Under the pieces are notes generated by a model. The model worked only from the letters and a program-made list of their open reading frames with translations. It ran no database searches and was not told the origin of the DNA. A program made the position numbers and the translations under genes. 64,000 bases of DNA from Apteryx mantelli (Eukaryota > Chordata > Aves > Apterygiformes > Apterygidae). The stretch lies in NCBI RefSeq assembly GCF_036417845.1, contig NC_089990.1, positions 2,616,001-2,680,000 on the forward strand, given 5' to 3'. Below, one piece after another: positions 26,489 through 37,780 of this stretch. Numbering within the stretch: the stretch's first letter is position 1; the number at the start of each line of letters is the position of its first letter.

Positions 26489-27382
26489 TCACCGGACCGT
26501 CCCCGTCAGGCACGAGAGGCACGTGCAGCAGGCGCAGAGGCTCAGCACGGCCGTCAGCGCGGCCGAGAGCCGCGACTGCCGCTTGTACTGCAGGGCTTTC
26601 TTCACCTCCTCGTTGGACTGAGAGATGTAGTCGAGCGTGTGCAGCACGTAGTGCTCCACGTTGTTGATAACTTCATGCTGCTCCGACACCAGGACCTCCA
26701 GGTGCAGGAAGAGTGAGTGCAACTCCGTGATTTGAGCCTCCAGGTCCAGCAGCTGCTGGTGGCGCACCTGAGCCATGGCCAGATGCTGCTTGGCCTTCAG
26801 CACCTCCAGGTCCCGGCCCACGATGCGGGGAGCGACGGGGCTCTCCACCAGCTCATCAACATCCTTCTCTCCCAGGCTCAAGCCTGCCAGCTCTGCCTGC
26901 CTCGTGATCTGCTCTTTCAGCTTCCCCACATAGAGGGTCTCCTTGGCGTAGTGCCTGTTGAGGATGTCCCGGTACCGCCTGACCAGGAGGGAGAGCTGGT
27001 TCTGGCGGATGCGGTGCCCCGCGCACCACGGCCTGCTGTCTCGGACCAGCCTGTCTTGAATGGCGCTGAGCTGAGGCTGGATGACCTTAGCTTCATTGGT
27101 GAAGGAGGCTTTCATATTGCTGAGCCCTTTCTTCTCCTCGTAGATGCTCTCCTCGGTGGTGCAGCAGAGCACTTTCTGCTGCTTCCTGTCAATACTCTCA
27201 GATAACTCCTCTAGCTTGTCCAGGGCCAAGGAGAGGTTAGATCCCTCCTGGAAAACCTTGCTTATGGGATTGGCCTCCTCTTCACTGAAAACAGGGTTAT
27301 CAAAGGCAAGGATATCATCCATATCGCAGGAGTCCCCCGCTTCCTTAACTCGCATCCGCAGCTCCTCCAGCCTGTCCTTCAT
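26489..27382 (-). CDS. Syntaxin-11/19-like Qa-SNARE, single coding exon, 297 aa
   Basis: The 297-residue protein opens MKDRLEEL, the same start as STX11 and STX19 (MKDRL). The helical Habc-like region covers about 45-155 and a linker about 160-200. The SNARE motif covers about 204-266 (LEAQITELHSLFLHLEVLVS, then NNVEHYVLHTLDYISQ). Q235 in LVSEQHEVI aligns with the zero-layer Gln of syntaxin-1 (LVESQGEMI), so this is a Qa-type SNARE for membrane fusion. The tail 271-297 has Cys at 283, 285, 286, 288 and 291 and could be palmitoylated, as in STX11. Length is close to STX11 (287 aa from memory). The start was chosen because a splice acceptor (CTGCCACAG, AG at 27408-27409) lies 26 bases upstream, -3 is A, and an earlier in-frame ATG falls in the intron. 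It differs from both STX11 and STX19 through most of its length, so I treat it as a separate paralogue. Confidence 0.9.
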   Translation of the reverse strand: MKDRLEELRMRVKEAGDSCDMDDILAFDNPVFSEEEANPISKVFQEGSNLSLALDKLEELSESIDRKQQKVLCCTTEESIYEEKKGLSNMKASFTNEAKVIQPQLSAIQDRLVRDSRPWCAGHRIRQNQLSLLVRRYRDILNRHYAKETLYVGKLKEQITRQAELAGLSLGEKDVDELVESPVAPRIVGRDLEVLKAKQHLAMAQVRHQQLLDLEAQITELHSLFLHLEVLVSEQHEVINNVEHYVLHTLDYISQSNEEVKKALQYKRQSRLSAALTAVLSLCACCTCLSCLTGTVR

Positions 27383-27407
27383 CCTGGGCACCAGCTGCTG
27401 GCAACAT

Positions 27408-27969
27408 CTGTGGCAGAGGGACACCAAAAGTACACATCAGCTTTGTGAAGGAATACGTGAGATCAGCTCTTTTGCGTCAATGGAAGCTGTTAAAATCTTT
27501 CCTGCCTGAGCTTGAGCAAATATTGGCTAAGGCAATAAGCTTTCCCCAGGTTTGCTCCGTGTCACATGGCTTTCTGGTACCAGCCAGGTTAGATTGCATA
27601 CCAAAACTGGGTGGCACACTTCCCGCAGAGACAAGATTGCAACAGGGAGAGGGGTTTTATAATGACTGTGGGGGAACAAGTAAAGAAAAAGAGATTTCAC
27701 AAAAAAGCAAAGTGATAGGAAAGGGACAAGCAAATGCACCCACACTGCTCGGCCGCATGCGAAAGCCATATCAAACAAGACCACTGCTGTAAACCAGACT
27801 TTCCGTGGATACGTTTGAGTCAAGGAAGAGATTCTACTGGCTCAAAATCCTATTCTCCAGGTCTTAATACAAGAATTTTTGTTCACCATGAACCAAAGAA
27901 GCCCTGAAAGTCCAAGTCACACCATTCAAAGGGATCACATTTAAAAGAGGAAGGGAAGAGGAGACTCAC
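27408..27969 (-). other. Probable intron of the syntaxin gene (5' UTR)
   Basis: The interval runs from a consensus GTGAGT donor to a CTGCCACAG acceptor just 5' of the ATG. It contains no reading frame resembling a syntaxin and no recognised repeat. The upstream boundary depends on which first-exon donor is used. Confidence 0.45.
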
Positions 27970-28083
27970 CTGGTGAAGCAAAGGGGAAAAGGTGCAGAGC
28001 AAAGCTGCGAGCAGCTACATCGCGGAGGGACGGGGCTGGAGAGGGACGACCGTGCCTCCGCTTGTCCGCAAGGGGAACTCACC
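27970..28083 (-). other. Candidate noncoding first exon region of the syntaxin gene
   Basis: On the minus strand two consensus donors occur upstream of the coding exon's acceptor: GGCAGGCG|GTGAGT (exon end 28083) and TTCACCAG|GTGAGT (exon end 27970). STX11 in mammals has a noncoding exon 1 joined to a single coding exon, so the same layout is likely here. The second donor is preceded by a pyrimidine tract ending CACCAG, so that stretch could also act as an acceptor. The transcription start cannot be placed from sequence alone. Confidence 0.4.
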
Positions 28084-28099
28084 GCCTGCCAGCCTGCGT

Positions 28100-31000
28100 G
28101 TCTGCCTCTCATGCTCGCTGTTTAACTCCAGCGCTTGGTGTGACCTCACTGCCTATTGACTTCTCCTGTTACATTCCCTTTCGCTATGATGCCGTGTGAC
28201 AGCAGTTAATTCCCTTATCCTGTAAACAGCCTTTCAACTGCGCTTTGCTTACCCCGGCTGAAGCACTTTGGCGTACGTAATAGCGCCAACGAGGAACAGT
28301 CATGCATTTCAAAGCTCGCAGAAGCCCCGGTCCAGGAGGCAGGCGGCGTGCCAGACCTCAGCCGGGGACGTGGCGCGCCGGGGCTTCTCCAGTGGACAGG
28401 GAGCTCTCTGCTCCTCTCCGAAGGGCAGAGCAATGCCATAAAGACCACTCCAGGTGTCGAAGAAGCAATAAACCTGCAGCGGTTTCCCTGGAGCTCAACA
28501 GTAGGGTTACAGTGCACAAAATGGAAAATCACGGGAACCCAACCCTCCCTTGCTGCCTGTCAGCAGAGGCTTAGATCACTTTGCTAATATTTGTCAGTTA
28601 AAGGCCTGACCCAAAACCCACTGATTGCAGAAGTTTGGGTTCAGGCCATCACTGGGTTTTGACGCACTCCTGTAGGGACAGGCGAGCAGCACTGTGCTTG
28701 CTTTTTCAGGAAGGTAGATGGACGCTGCGGAGCTAAGACCTTATGGAGGAAGTGCAGAAAAGCCGGCTCCGACCTCCCCTGCTTAATCGCGGGCACCTGA
28801 GCCCTCCTGCTCTCCTGCCTCTGCCATCTCTCCCCGCTGCTCCCACCCCACACCCTTGAGTTTTACAGCTGTAGAAGTCTGTTATAACTCAACCAATAAA
28901 CTTTTTATGCTAGTGCAGCCGAGAACAGAATCTGACCTGCTATAAATCGAGCGAAAGGGACAGTAAAACCGGATGACTTTTATCACCAATCTGCACAACT
29001 CCAGCTGCTTCCCTAGGGTCAGCATCATTGTTTCTTGCTCCACAAGGCTGAAATGGGCCGAAACCTCCCGTTTTGCCTGTGGGGTTTGTATATTTTGAAT
29101 TCATACTGAAAAGACCTTTATACTTTCTGTAAGATGCATCAGGATATCTAACATAACTCCTATCCCATCCACCAAAATTGATTAGAAAGTGAGGAAAGGA
29201 CTATTGAAACACCTGAAAGATATTGTGGTTATAAGCAGTCAGGTAAAGGTGATGTTAGTGAAGATAATAGCCTGGATGTGCAGAGAGGAGGAACCCCATC
29301 GGACCGACTGTAATAGAAAGCTGTTACTAAATGACATTCAAGCAAGCATATACTGCTGCCCATGTCAGAACCCCATGTGCCTTGAAAAGCAGCTCTCGAT
29401 AATGATATAATAATTGAAGGGCAAATTCTATTATTATTATTTAATACATATTTTGGATTAAAAACATTGGGTGGAGGCAAAATTTTGGTGCTTCCACCTC
29501 TGTGAAGGTCTGAAGGACTCAAAGGGCAGAAGCGCTGATGATGAGGGACTCGTTACTGGCAGTGTCCAAGTGCAAGCAGGCAAAATGGAAACCCGTCCAT
29601 TAGCAGCCGACACCTACAATGTGCTGAATATTTTAGCAGCAGCAGCTGCTGATTTTAGTATGTGCTTGACTTCAAGCCTATATTCAGCCCTACAATGGTT
29701 TGTTTTGACAGACTAGAACAAACTGTTCAGCATTTGGCAGGACTAAGCCTTAAATGATGTGCTGGAGGCAATGAACGTTTTATTTTAACCATCTACTTCA
29801 TCATTCAGCTACTTTTGAGTATACAAATAACCACAAGCTTCAGTGAGAGATTTCGTACGTTTAATGCCCCAAAAGTAAGCATTTTTAATCAGGCCAACTG
29901 CAAACCGTCAGCAAACGCAGAGACAGCAGTCCAGCAGTCCATCCTCGGTCGATGCCTGCTGGCTGGACCTGTCTGCTTCCCTAGGTTAGACTGTGCATGG
30001 TGGGAACGCGAGACATGGGGTATTGTCAGCACCAACCTCACAGGCATCATTTCTAAGGGTATAAGAACATCAGTAAAAATTCCTTGAAAAGGCGGAAGTC
30101 TTCAGACAAGCTAGATGCTCGGATGGTGCAGATAGCACGAATGCAATTCGTCGAGTTTTCTTTTAAACGGAGCATTCGGCGCATTTGAGCATCGTAAAGA
30201 GCGAAGCGGTAGTCCGAGGAGCCACCCTGAACAGCGCAGCGGTGCGCTGCGGCATCGGCCAGGCAGGGACTCACACCAGACCCACGATCCCGCAGCTGGG
30301 CCGTTCGCCCGGCAGATGATCTCCAATAAAAGCACGAGTTTACAAATGACTATTTTGTTTGCTGATAGCCGATCAGCAAACAGAGAACAGGAAACCTCAA
30401 ACCTCCCCTGATGCGTAGCGCTAACACTGACCTTCTAAAAACATCTAATTATCACCTGTGTATGGTTAACCCTCCCCCATTTGTATAACCCATCTACTGG
30501 GCTGTAGTTTAATAGACCAAAAAGCTCTTTTCTTAGTCAGACTCTCGCTTTGTGCTTGACTATGAGTTTCATTGCAATTGGTTAAATGCACAGAAATGCT
30601 GACTACCTTTAATGCAAGGGTCAGCCAGCATTTAAGTAGAAGATGAAAAGAGGGGGTGTATGTCTGTGCATCTTGCCGGTTTTCCCAGGTAGCTGTTTCC
30701 TGTATATCTTATGGTCTCCTTCCAGGCTGGTCTGGCTTTGTGGTTATGTGATTTGGGTTTGTGACAAAGAGGAGTGAAAACACCAGTTCTCTGCAGTAGC
30801 CGCCACGGCCAGGGCGGTTCCCGTTTCCCCGTCCATGTGCTTCCTCCCTTCGAAGTGTTTCTAGGACTTTTCCCTTTGCCTCCACCCCCAGTCTCTCACT
30901 CCAGCCTTCGTTTCAGCTTGCCTGGACTCACAATATACCCACTTTCCAGTCTGCTCTTCAATACTCCCAAAACTGGAGCTGCATGAGATCCAGGAAGGTT

Positions 31001-32050
31001 TCTTCCTCTGGGTATGTTTCGTACAAGCTTGTGAAACTCTAGTCCCAAGGATGGGACTCGGGGCAGTGTTTGCTCTGCTCCATGGAGGACCTGTGCTCCC
31101 AAAACTCACCCTTGCTCAAAGCACCCTCGTTTCCAAGTGCCCTGAATGAGACAAGTTGTATCTACACCCTTTTGTAGGCTATTCCTAAGCAGAGCACAGG
31201 AAGATTCACAGCCGTGTGAAGAGACCTACAAGGACGTTGAACTTCTTGCATTTCATTTGGAGTTGTCAACGTGGGACACTAGTGTTTAGTGTTAAAGCCG
31301 TTCCCGGCAAGGGTGCTTGATCCACTGCCCCCTTTTCATCGCCGACCTTCCTCATCGTCTGTCCCAACAAATGTCTCCTCCAAATCCTTTCCAAAATCCA
31401 TCAGGCTTTATGGGGTTAACATAAATAAACCAAACCTGGGGCCATGGGAATGGGCAACGAAGGAGGACGCAGTTGCTCCCTGACTGCTTCCTTTTGGCGC
31501 TCCCACCTCCGGCACGGAGGCCATCTGCAGTCGCCCTTTTTGCAGCCTACAGATCTTGAGCTTAACCTTTAGTGCCCGTAAAGCGATGCAGAAGGCAGGA
31601 GCCGCCTTCCCTGAGGCCGCCCACAAAGGCTTTTACCAGTTTAATTAAGTGGTGGTTGAAGGGGGAGAGGGGGAGCCGCTGGGCAGACCCATGTCGACGC
31701 ACGACGTGCCGCGTGGGTGGACGCACCCACGTCCATCTCGCTCGCAAAGCGGGAGGACGGCTGGGAAGGAGCCATGAGGTCTCATCCCTGGGCAGCCAGA
31801 GACGTGCTTGCTCTCCGCCTCGGAGCACCGCCAGCAGCGCGCACCCAAGGGACGGCCCCGGCCGCCGCAGGGCACGGCACGGCACGGCACGGCACGCATT
31901 TCCCACGGGAGCAGGCACGAGGGCTTGCAAGCTGCCGTCACACGCAACCATGTCATAAATTTGCCAGGCTCCCTCGTAAAGCGGGCAGGATTTATTGCCT
32001 GGGCTGCACCTTCTTTCTAGAGTTTCAGGTCCAGTGATTCCCTGAGCTGC
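28100..32050. other. Noncoding stretch between the syntaxin gene and a CpG island
   Basis: It includes the presumptive syntaxin promoter side (28.1-28.4 kb, with a TTACGTACG palindrome-like site on the minus strand near 28273). No coding exon or retrotransposon was recognised. A short GGCAC array lies near its right end. Confidence 0.4.
31871..31895. repeat. GGCAC pentamer x 5
   Basis: Five perfect tandem copies of ggcac lie at the left shoulder of the large CpG-rich region. Confidence 0.95.
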
Positions 32051-33830
32051 TCCGTCCTTCCCCTCTTCTTTTCTCCGATGGGGCGATGTTGCAGGAGTTG
32101 TTCTGGATTGAGGTACCTGAGCCACGTGTGGAGGACAGGAGAAGACCTGCTGCGGACATGGGGCTGCAGCTCCCAAGGCGGGATGCCGCTGACCCGCAAC
32201 GCTCCTCGCACTGTGGCGTGGCCGGTGGTATTGCACCAGGGAAACAGCAATAGTAAAAACCAAAATACAGGAGTTTCAACCGCAGGTTGCTAGAAAAGTT
32301 TATTCTGGGACTTGGCGGTTGCATAATCCGCCGGCTCGTCGGCCTCTGCGGCGGTTCATCACCAGGCGGCCGCGGCGTTCGGGGCTTTCTCCCTCTAGCA
32401 GAGAACGGAGCATATGCCGCCTCCGCACCTTCTGCGGAGCCTGAAATCCAGCCGCTCCTGCCCCGTGGATGCTGCCCAGAGAGGGGCTGCAAATGCGGAT
32501 GCCCTGTTTTGAGCCTCTTCCCCTTCTGCTGCGGCCGGAGGGTCATTTTGGCCCCTGGAGAGGGTGACGTGATTTCTGCAGTTCCGAGAGCCGGTCCGGA
32601 GCAGCGCGCCGGGTCTGAGCACGGGTCAGAGCAAAGTGGCCGGAGCGGCCGCGGCTGCGGAAGGGAGGCAGCGCCCGGCTGCGGGAGAAACCGCCCACGG
32701 ACAGCTGCTGCGAAGGGCGACGTGGTGCTGCCGGGCCGGGCCGGGCCGGGCGGGAGCCCTCGTCCGGGACGCTGCCCGGCCGCGAAGCCGCGGGGACTCG
32801 GCCGCGTGGCAACGGCTGTTTGCGCCGCTGTTTGTTTGCGGAGCTAAGAGCGAGCTGAGGTCAGCGCCTTCGCAAACACCGGGGGGGGCTCGGCGCGTCG
32901 GGCGAGGAGCCCGGCGACGCGCTCGCTCCTGCCCAGCGCCGCGGCGGCCCGGCTCGGCGGGCGCTTTGCACCTCGCCCGCCCCGCGGCTCTGACGCGTCG
33001 CCAGCAGCCGGAGCGGAGCCTGCGAAGCGCGTCGGGGCCCCCGGCGGTCCCGACCCCCTCCCGTGCCGCCGCCGCTTTCCAGAAACTCAAGAAACACATG
33101 GGGCCGGGGAGGCGCGGAAAGGGGCCATGCAAAACCGGGCAGGGGGGCGTGTTCCCGCGCCCGCCGAAGTAACGCCGCGCTGCGCTGCCTTCCCTTTTCG
33201 ACCTGGGAACGGCTCCCTCCGCAGTTTCGTTTTCCCCAGGGTTGTGCTGAGCTGTATTAATGGTCCGACAGGGAAAACGAGAGAGGAAAGGGTCGCCCTG
33301 GCCACGCTGTTCCAGACATTTCTCGGTTCTCTCCCCATTCCCAAATCCTTTCCAAACATCCAGCGATCTTGTCCAAACCTCCTTTTCCCTTCCAGCACAA
33401 AACGCCGAGTGCTTCGTCACCCGCTGCGAACCCAAGTCCCCCAAACGCCCGGAGAAGCCAGACGAGCGGCTCCCAAGCGGCTGCTCGGGGCTCGGAGCGG
33501 AGACGAGGAGCCACCGGCTTCGACGGCAGCTGCTGCTCTACCGTCGCCTTCAGCAAGGCACCAAGCCGTCGCGTCCTAAACCTGCGCGCCCGGCAGAGCG
33601 CTTCTCACGCAGAGCTTCCCAAGCAAGGATGGGTCCTTCCTCCCCTGTGCCCGGGGAAAAGGCGTTTTGGAGCCAGAAGAGCCGACGGTTTGGGCGACGG
33701 AGCCTCCTTGCTGCTGCCTGAGGCCGAGGTGCCGGCGCGCGGCACGAGGTCTCTGGCCCAGGGTGACCTGCAGGACCCACGACCATGCGGCGGCTCCTTC
33801 CCGCGTTAGTTTGTCCCCGATGGCCCAAAG
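32050..33830. promoter_or_regulatory. Large orphan CpG island
   Basis: About 1.8 kb of very GC- and CpG-rich sequence, densest at 32560-33080 (for example gcggccgcggctgcgg near 32645 and gccgcggcggcccggctcgg near 32938). Frames of 272 codons (minus, 32626-33444) and 186 codons (plus, 32287-32847) stay open mainly because stop codons are AT-rich; neither resembles a known protein. The island probably marks a promoter, but I cannot name its transcript or direction. Confidence 0.6.
32731..32754. repeat. CCGGG pentamer x 4
   Basis: Four tandem copies of ccggg (ccgggccgggccgggccggg) followed by cggg, inside the densest part of the CpG island. Confidence 0.95.
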
Positions 33831-34043
33831 ACCGCAGCTGCATGAGAGCCATCTGCTCTTCAAAAATTACCCAAATACCTCAAGGTTATAAAAGTTTCCT
33901 TTTTACAAACAGAAAAGTATCCCGTTAAATCAAAAAGTGATTTTCTCTTTATGTTGGAAGCTCATTAGTTTTGGCCTTTCCAATGGCTAAGCTCTTTAGT
34001 AAGTAATGCAAAACCAAAGTAAGAGTTTATCTTTTTTTGTTTT

Positions 34044-34049
34044 TTTATT
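34044..34049 (-). terminator. Candidate poly(A) signal for BRWD3
   Basis: The minus strand reads AATAAA, followed by an A-rich stretch and then a GT-rich element (TTGGTTTTG) about 30-40 bases downstream, the expected layout of a cleavage site. Assignment to BRWD3 rests on orientation and the lack of an intervening gene. Confidence 0.45.
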
Positions 34050-36640
34050 AAGACAATCCCACAGCTGGAAAATGAAACATCCTAAATTACATAAGTGACT
34101 TCAGAAAAACTCTAGAAAAAAATCTTTACAAATTTACATTTGTACAATACAAAAACTAACAGCTCATTGCATATAAATATTACATTTGGTCTGCCAACAG
34201 GTGGCATCAAAAATCCCTGAAGTATTCATTTAAAGGGACCTGAGATAGCGGATGTGAAGATATGGGCATAAATATCACCTGGAAAAAAAAATTAATATAG
34301 AAAGACATAATTCTAATCGGTTTTGTGCATTTTTTTGGAACTATTTTAAATCATCCAGAACATGAATTGTAGAGCCTAGATCATGCAATTTCCTTGCTCC
34401 GAGACCAACTGCAAGAACTGGTATTTCTAAATTAAATCTGCTGTAATGACTCTTATGTAAAGAATGAATAGCCTATACATGATTCCTAGTGAAAAACAAT
34501 AATCAGCCTCTGATTTCTGAATACATTTGAGTAGCCACCGCTCTCAGGAGGCATTTTTAGGAGCCGAGGTGGAGCATTTTTATTTTCCTTTTGCCTGCAA
34601 AGCCACGAGGAGCAGCAGCCCGGTGCCAGCACGGACAGCCCAGACGCCGGCGGGGGCCCCGTCCCGGCGACCCCTCCGCTTCCCACGTGCTCAGCGCACA
34701 GAGACCGGGTGACACGCAGGACCAGCCACTTCAAAAAACCAAAAACAAAACGAAAACGGAAAACCTGCTCTGAACCGTCCACAAGTTTAAATATTTTGCA
34801 AATATTTACGCAGCTGTAACTCCACAAATGAGACCGTACTTATTCAACAGAAGGAGTGAGCTTCTTTGCAAATGCAGCACCGAAACGCTTGGTTTTACTT
34901 TAAATTCTCACAAACTCTTATCAGGTACCCACATCCACGCACATAAACGTATTTAAGCACCATTTTTTGTAATACTAGAGTTAAGGCTGTGACAGCAATT
35001 CCACTGGAAATTTAATTTTTCAGGGATTCATAGCACAGTTGTGTAAGTTTGCTGTGGGCTGAAACATGACGTTAAGAATGTACAAGCTTGCAATAGGTCT
35101 TTGCAGTTCTATTACTAAAAAAAGACAACTTTTAGACTAAGTTTTGCAGGCTGTTACTTACTGTACATAAAGGAGTTTTTTTAATGTGTAAACTTCTGAT
35201 ATACTAATATTTGAAAATTATCTATCGCACATGCGCAGTAATTTTCTATAATACATACTTGTAAGAACACAATGACAGCTCCCTACAATACTAAATAGAG
35301 ATTTATCCTTGGATTGTTAACTGCTCCTTCAGTCTATTATGTAAATAATTAGCATTTTATAAAACTTTCCATGACAATTAAAACAAACAAACAAGAAAAC
35401 CCCAAATCAAGAAATGTAAACACACAAATACGTTTTTTAAATGTTAAATTCATGATACAGACCAACGATAGCAGGAGACTTGAAGTCAGGGTTGACAAGA
35501 CGTCCTTACACCTACAGCTATTGAGTTTTCCCTGTCACTGACCACCCAGATTAAGGATGAAATATTCACCTCGAGTTCTCATCAGAACTTGGTTATTTAA
35601 ATTCATTTTCGCAGTTTAAGGGCGTGCGATTTTGCATGGATATCAGAAACATTCTCCAGACACCCAGGAGCAGTATGTTAAAGTTTGCCAAGATTCATCT
35701 TGCTTTTCATGGTTGGTAGCTCCTCGAAACATTGTCCAAAGCAACACGTTTTACCCGGTCTTGCCATATTTTTTAAATTACTTGGAAACTCTGTCCGCTA
35801 CACAACACGATGCCGATTCTTTTCAGTGCTTTATGAACTATTCAGTCTTCACACGTTTGTGCAGTAGAAGCAGCTAAGTACATTTAAAACAAATTTTAAG
35901 GGAAAACTAAAATACGCAACAGAATGCAAAATTTTAAGCGACCGACAATCATCCACAGATTATTTCCTAACGATTATTTTGGGGTGGTTTATCGCCAGGG
36001 TGAGGTTGAAGCGTTCACCTCTGCTTGCTTTTACGCACTGAACTTCTACTGCTGGGAAGAGCAATCCCGCCAGGGTTTCGAGGCTGTATTAGGAAAGCGC
36101 GCCCGACTCGCTCTCCTCAAACTCTCGATCTGCTATTAATGAAGTTAAGTTTGAAACTGAAGAATTTATTTCGGACTCGGGATGAGATATAAACGTATCT
36201 AGCGTAAGGGATAGCTTCCTCCCGCAACGCTCAGTGGTAGCACCGCTAACGACCGCGAAACCTCTGCTGCGTTATCCCAGAGACCTGCGGGATCTAAAGA
36301 GCAACCGCTGCTCGAGCGAGAAATCCCAGAAACTTGTCATTCCGGGTCCTGTTGCGCCTGGAGCAGTTTTGGGAAGAGCGCAGGTTGGGCTGAAGACGAC
36401 CCCGTGAAAGAAGCGGCAGCAGGAGGGAAGATGAACGCTTCGCCGGGAAGGCTGAGCACACCCTCGACAGCTATGACTGCGCTTAAAAAAAGACGTAAGG
36501 GAGCGATAAACTGCGCATACCCAAGCTAAGTTCAAGCACCCACGTGAAGGTTTCATGGGTTACTTCAAATGGAAATAGCCCGTGAGGCAGGAAACGCGCG
36601 ACTTTCACAAGTTGTACATTAACCGAAGTTCGCATAGCAA

Positions 36641-36652
36641 GGGGGGGGGGGG
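36641..36652. repeat. Poly-G run
   Basis: An uninterrupted run of 12 G bases at the left edge of the CpG-rich block inside the presumed BRWD3 3' UTR. Confidence 0.9.
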
Positions 36653-36689
36653 AAAGTAGTAACTCAGAGGACATGAAACAAATGTTTTA

Positions 36690-37780
36690 AGGGCTGCCAG
36701 GCGGAACCGAACGTTGCTCGTTCGTGGCGCTGCGCGGACGGCAGCACGCGCGGGCCAGGCCGGCTGCCACGCAGCTTGCGCAAGCGCTGCCGTCAGAGCC
36801 ACGGGCAGGCAGGCGCCGCGCGTCCGCGCCCGGCACTGCAGCGGCAGGGCAGCGGCGACGCAAGCCTTGCAGCGGCCCCCGCGCCCCGCCGGCTCCCCGG
36901 CGAGGCTGCAACGCTGCCAGCGAGCAGAGCAAGGCAGGTGAAAAAACGTGCAACGTCACGGGAGAGTTACTTTTCTAGACAAATAAAACGCAGAGGAAGA
37001 ATCAAATCTTCTACCCTAATAGTCTGGCTAAAACAAAATTCATCAAGATACCATAAATTTCCAAAAGAATATCATAAATAACTAAACAGCTATTCCCTGA
37101 TGAACAACTAGAAGAGAATCACGTTGTGCAATAGCAGCATGGAGGAAAGATCGGGAGGGGGAAGGAGAAATACAGGGAAGCTAAAGAAAAGAGGTGGAAG
37201 AGAGCGAAGGAAAACAGAAGGTGACAGAGAAACTTAAAAGCAGGCAAAGTTTGGGCTGAACTGATGCAACGGCACATCAGTACTGGAAGATCAGCTTGGT
37301 CATTCACGCCCTGGTCCGGGAAGAGAGAGAGCAGATGGGTAACCAGAACAAATCTGGAAATAAAGACGCACACAAGACTTTCAGCCTTCACCGAGGGCGA
37401 AGCACACGGGGCTGAATCTGCTGCAAGCAAAACCACGCGGGGTGCGAGCCCTGGTCTCAGGATGTCTCCAAACGCCCCCAAGTTCGAGAGGGACCAGGCA
37501 ACACGTCGTGTCTAGAGGAAGCCGCGACGCGGTGACGCCGGAGAGTCAGTCCTGCCTGCGCAGAGGAGCCCCTGGCCTGCCCGGACACCTTGCTGACCTC
37601 AGACTGCCGCGTTTTGAGACCTTCAAGTCCTTTTCCCGGGCAGCGAGCCCCCCGCCGGCTGGCTCGTTTGGGGCTTTGGTAGAAGCGCGAAGATGGAGCC
37701 TGGGCACCGAGGACCTCGGCAGCTTCGCAAGGCGCTGCCCGGGCTTTGGCTCGGGGCTGAGGCCGTTTTGCGATCCCGAT
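36690..37780. promoter_or_regulatory. CpG-rich block inside presumed BRWD3 3' UTR
   Basis: Two dense patches (36715-36920 and 37430-37770) break the AT-rich character of the surrounding sequence. On the plus strand, GCAAGGCAG|GTGAAA at about 36937 would be a usable donor at the edge of the first patch, as if an antisense transcript started here. No recognisable protein is encoded. Confidence 0.4.

Noticed and set aside
26489-27382. Calling the syntaxin plain STX11 or STX19
   Set aside because: The SNARE motif and ends are related, but the Habc region and the tail differ too much from what I know of both. I left the symbol empty.
27383-27427. Upstream in-frame ATG that would add 15 residues to the syntaxin
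   Set aside because: A CTGCCACAG splice acceptor lies between that ATG and MKDRL, so it is intronic. MKDRL is the conserved start of STX11 and STX19.
32626-33444. Open frame of 272 codons on the minus strand in the CpG island
   Set aside because: It is Arg/Ala/Pro/Gly-rich throughout, overlaps several equally open frames on both strands, and shows no domain. Stop codons are simply rare in such GC-rich DNA.
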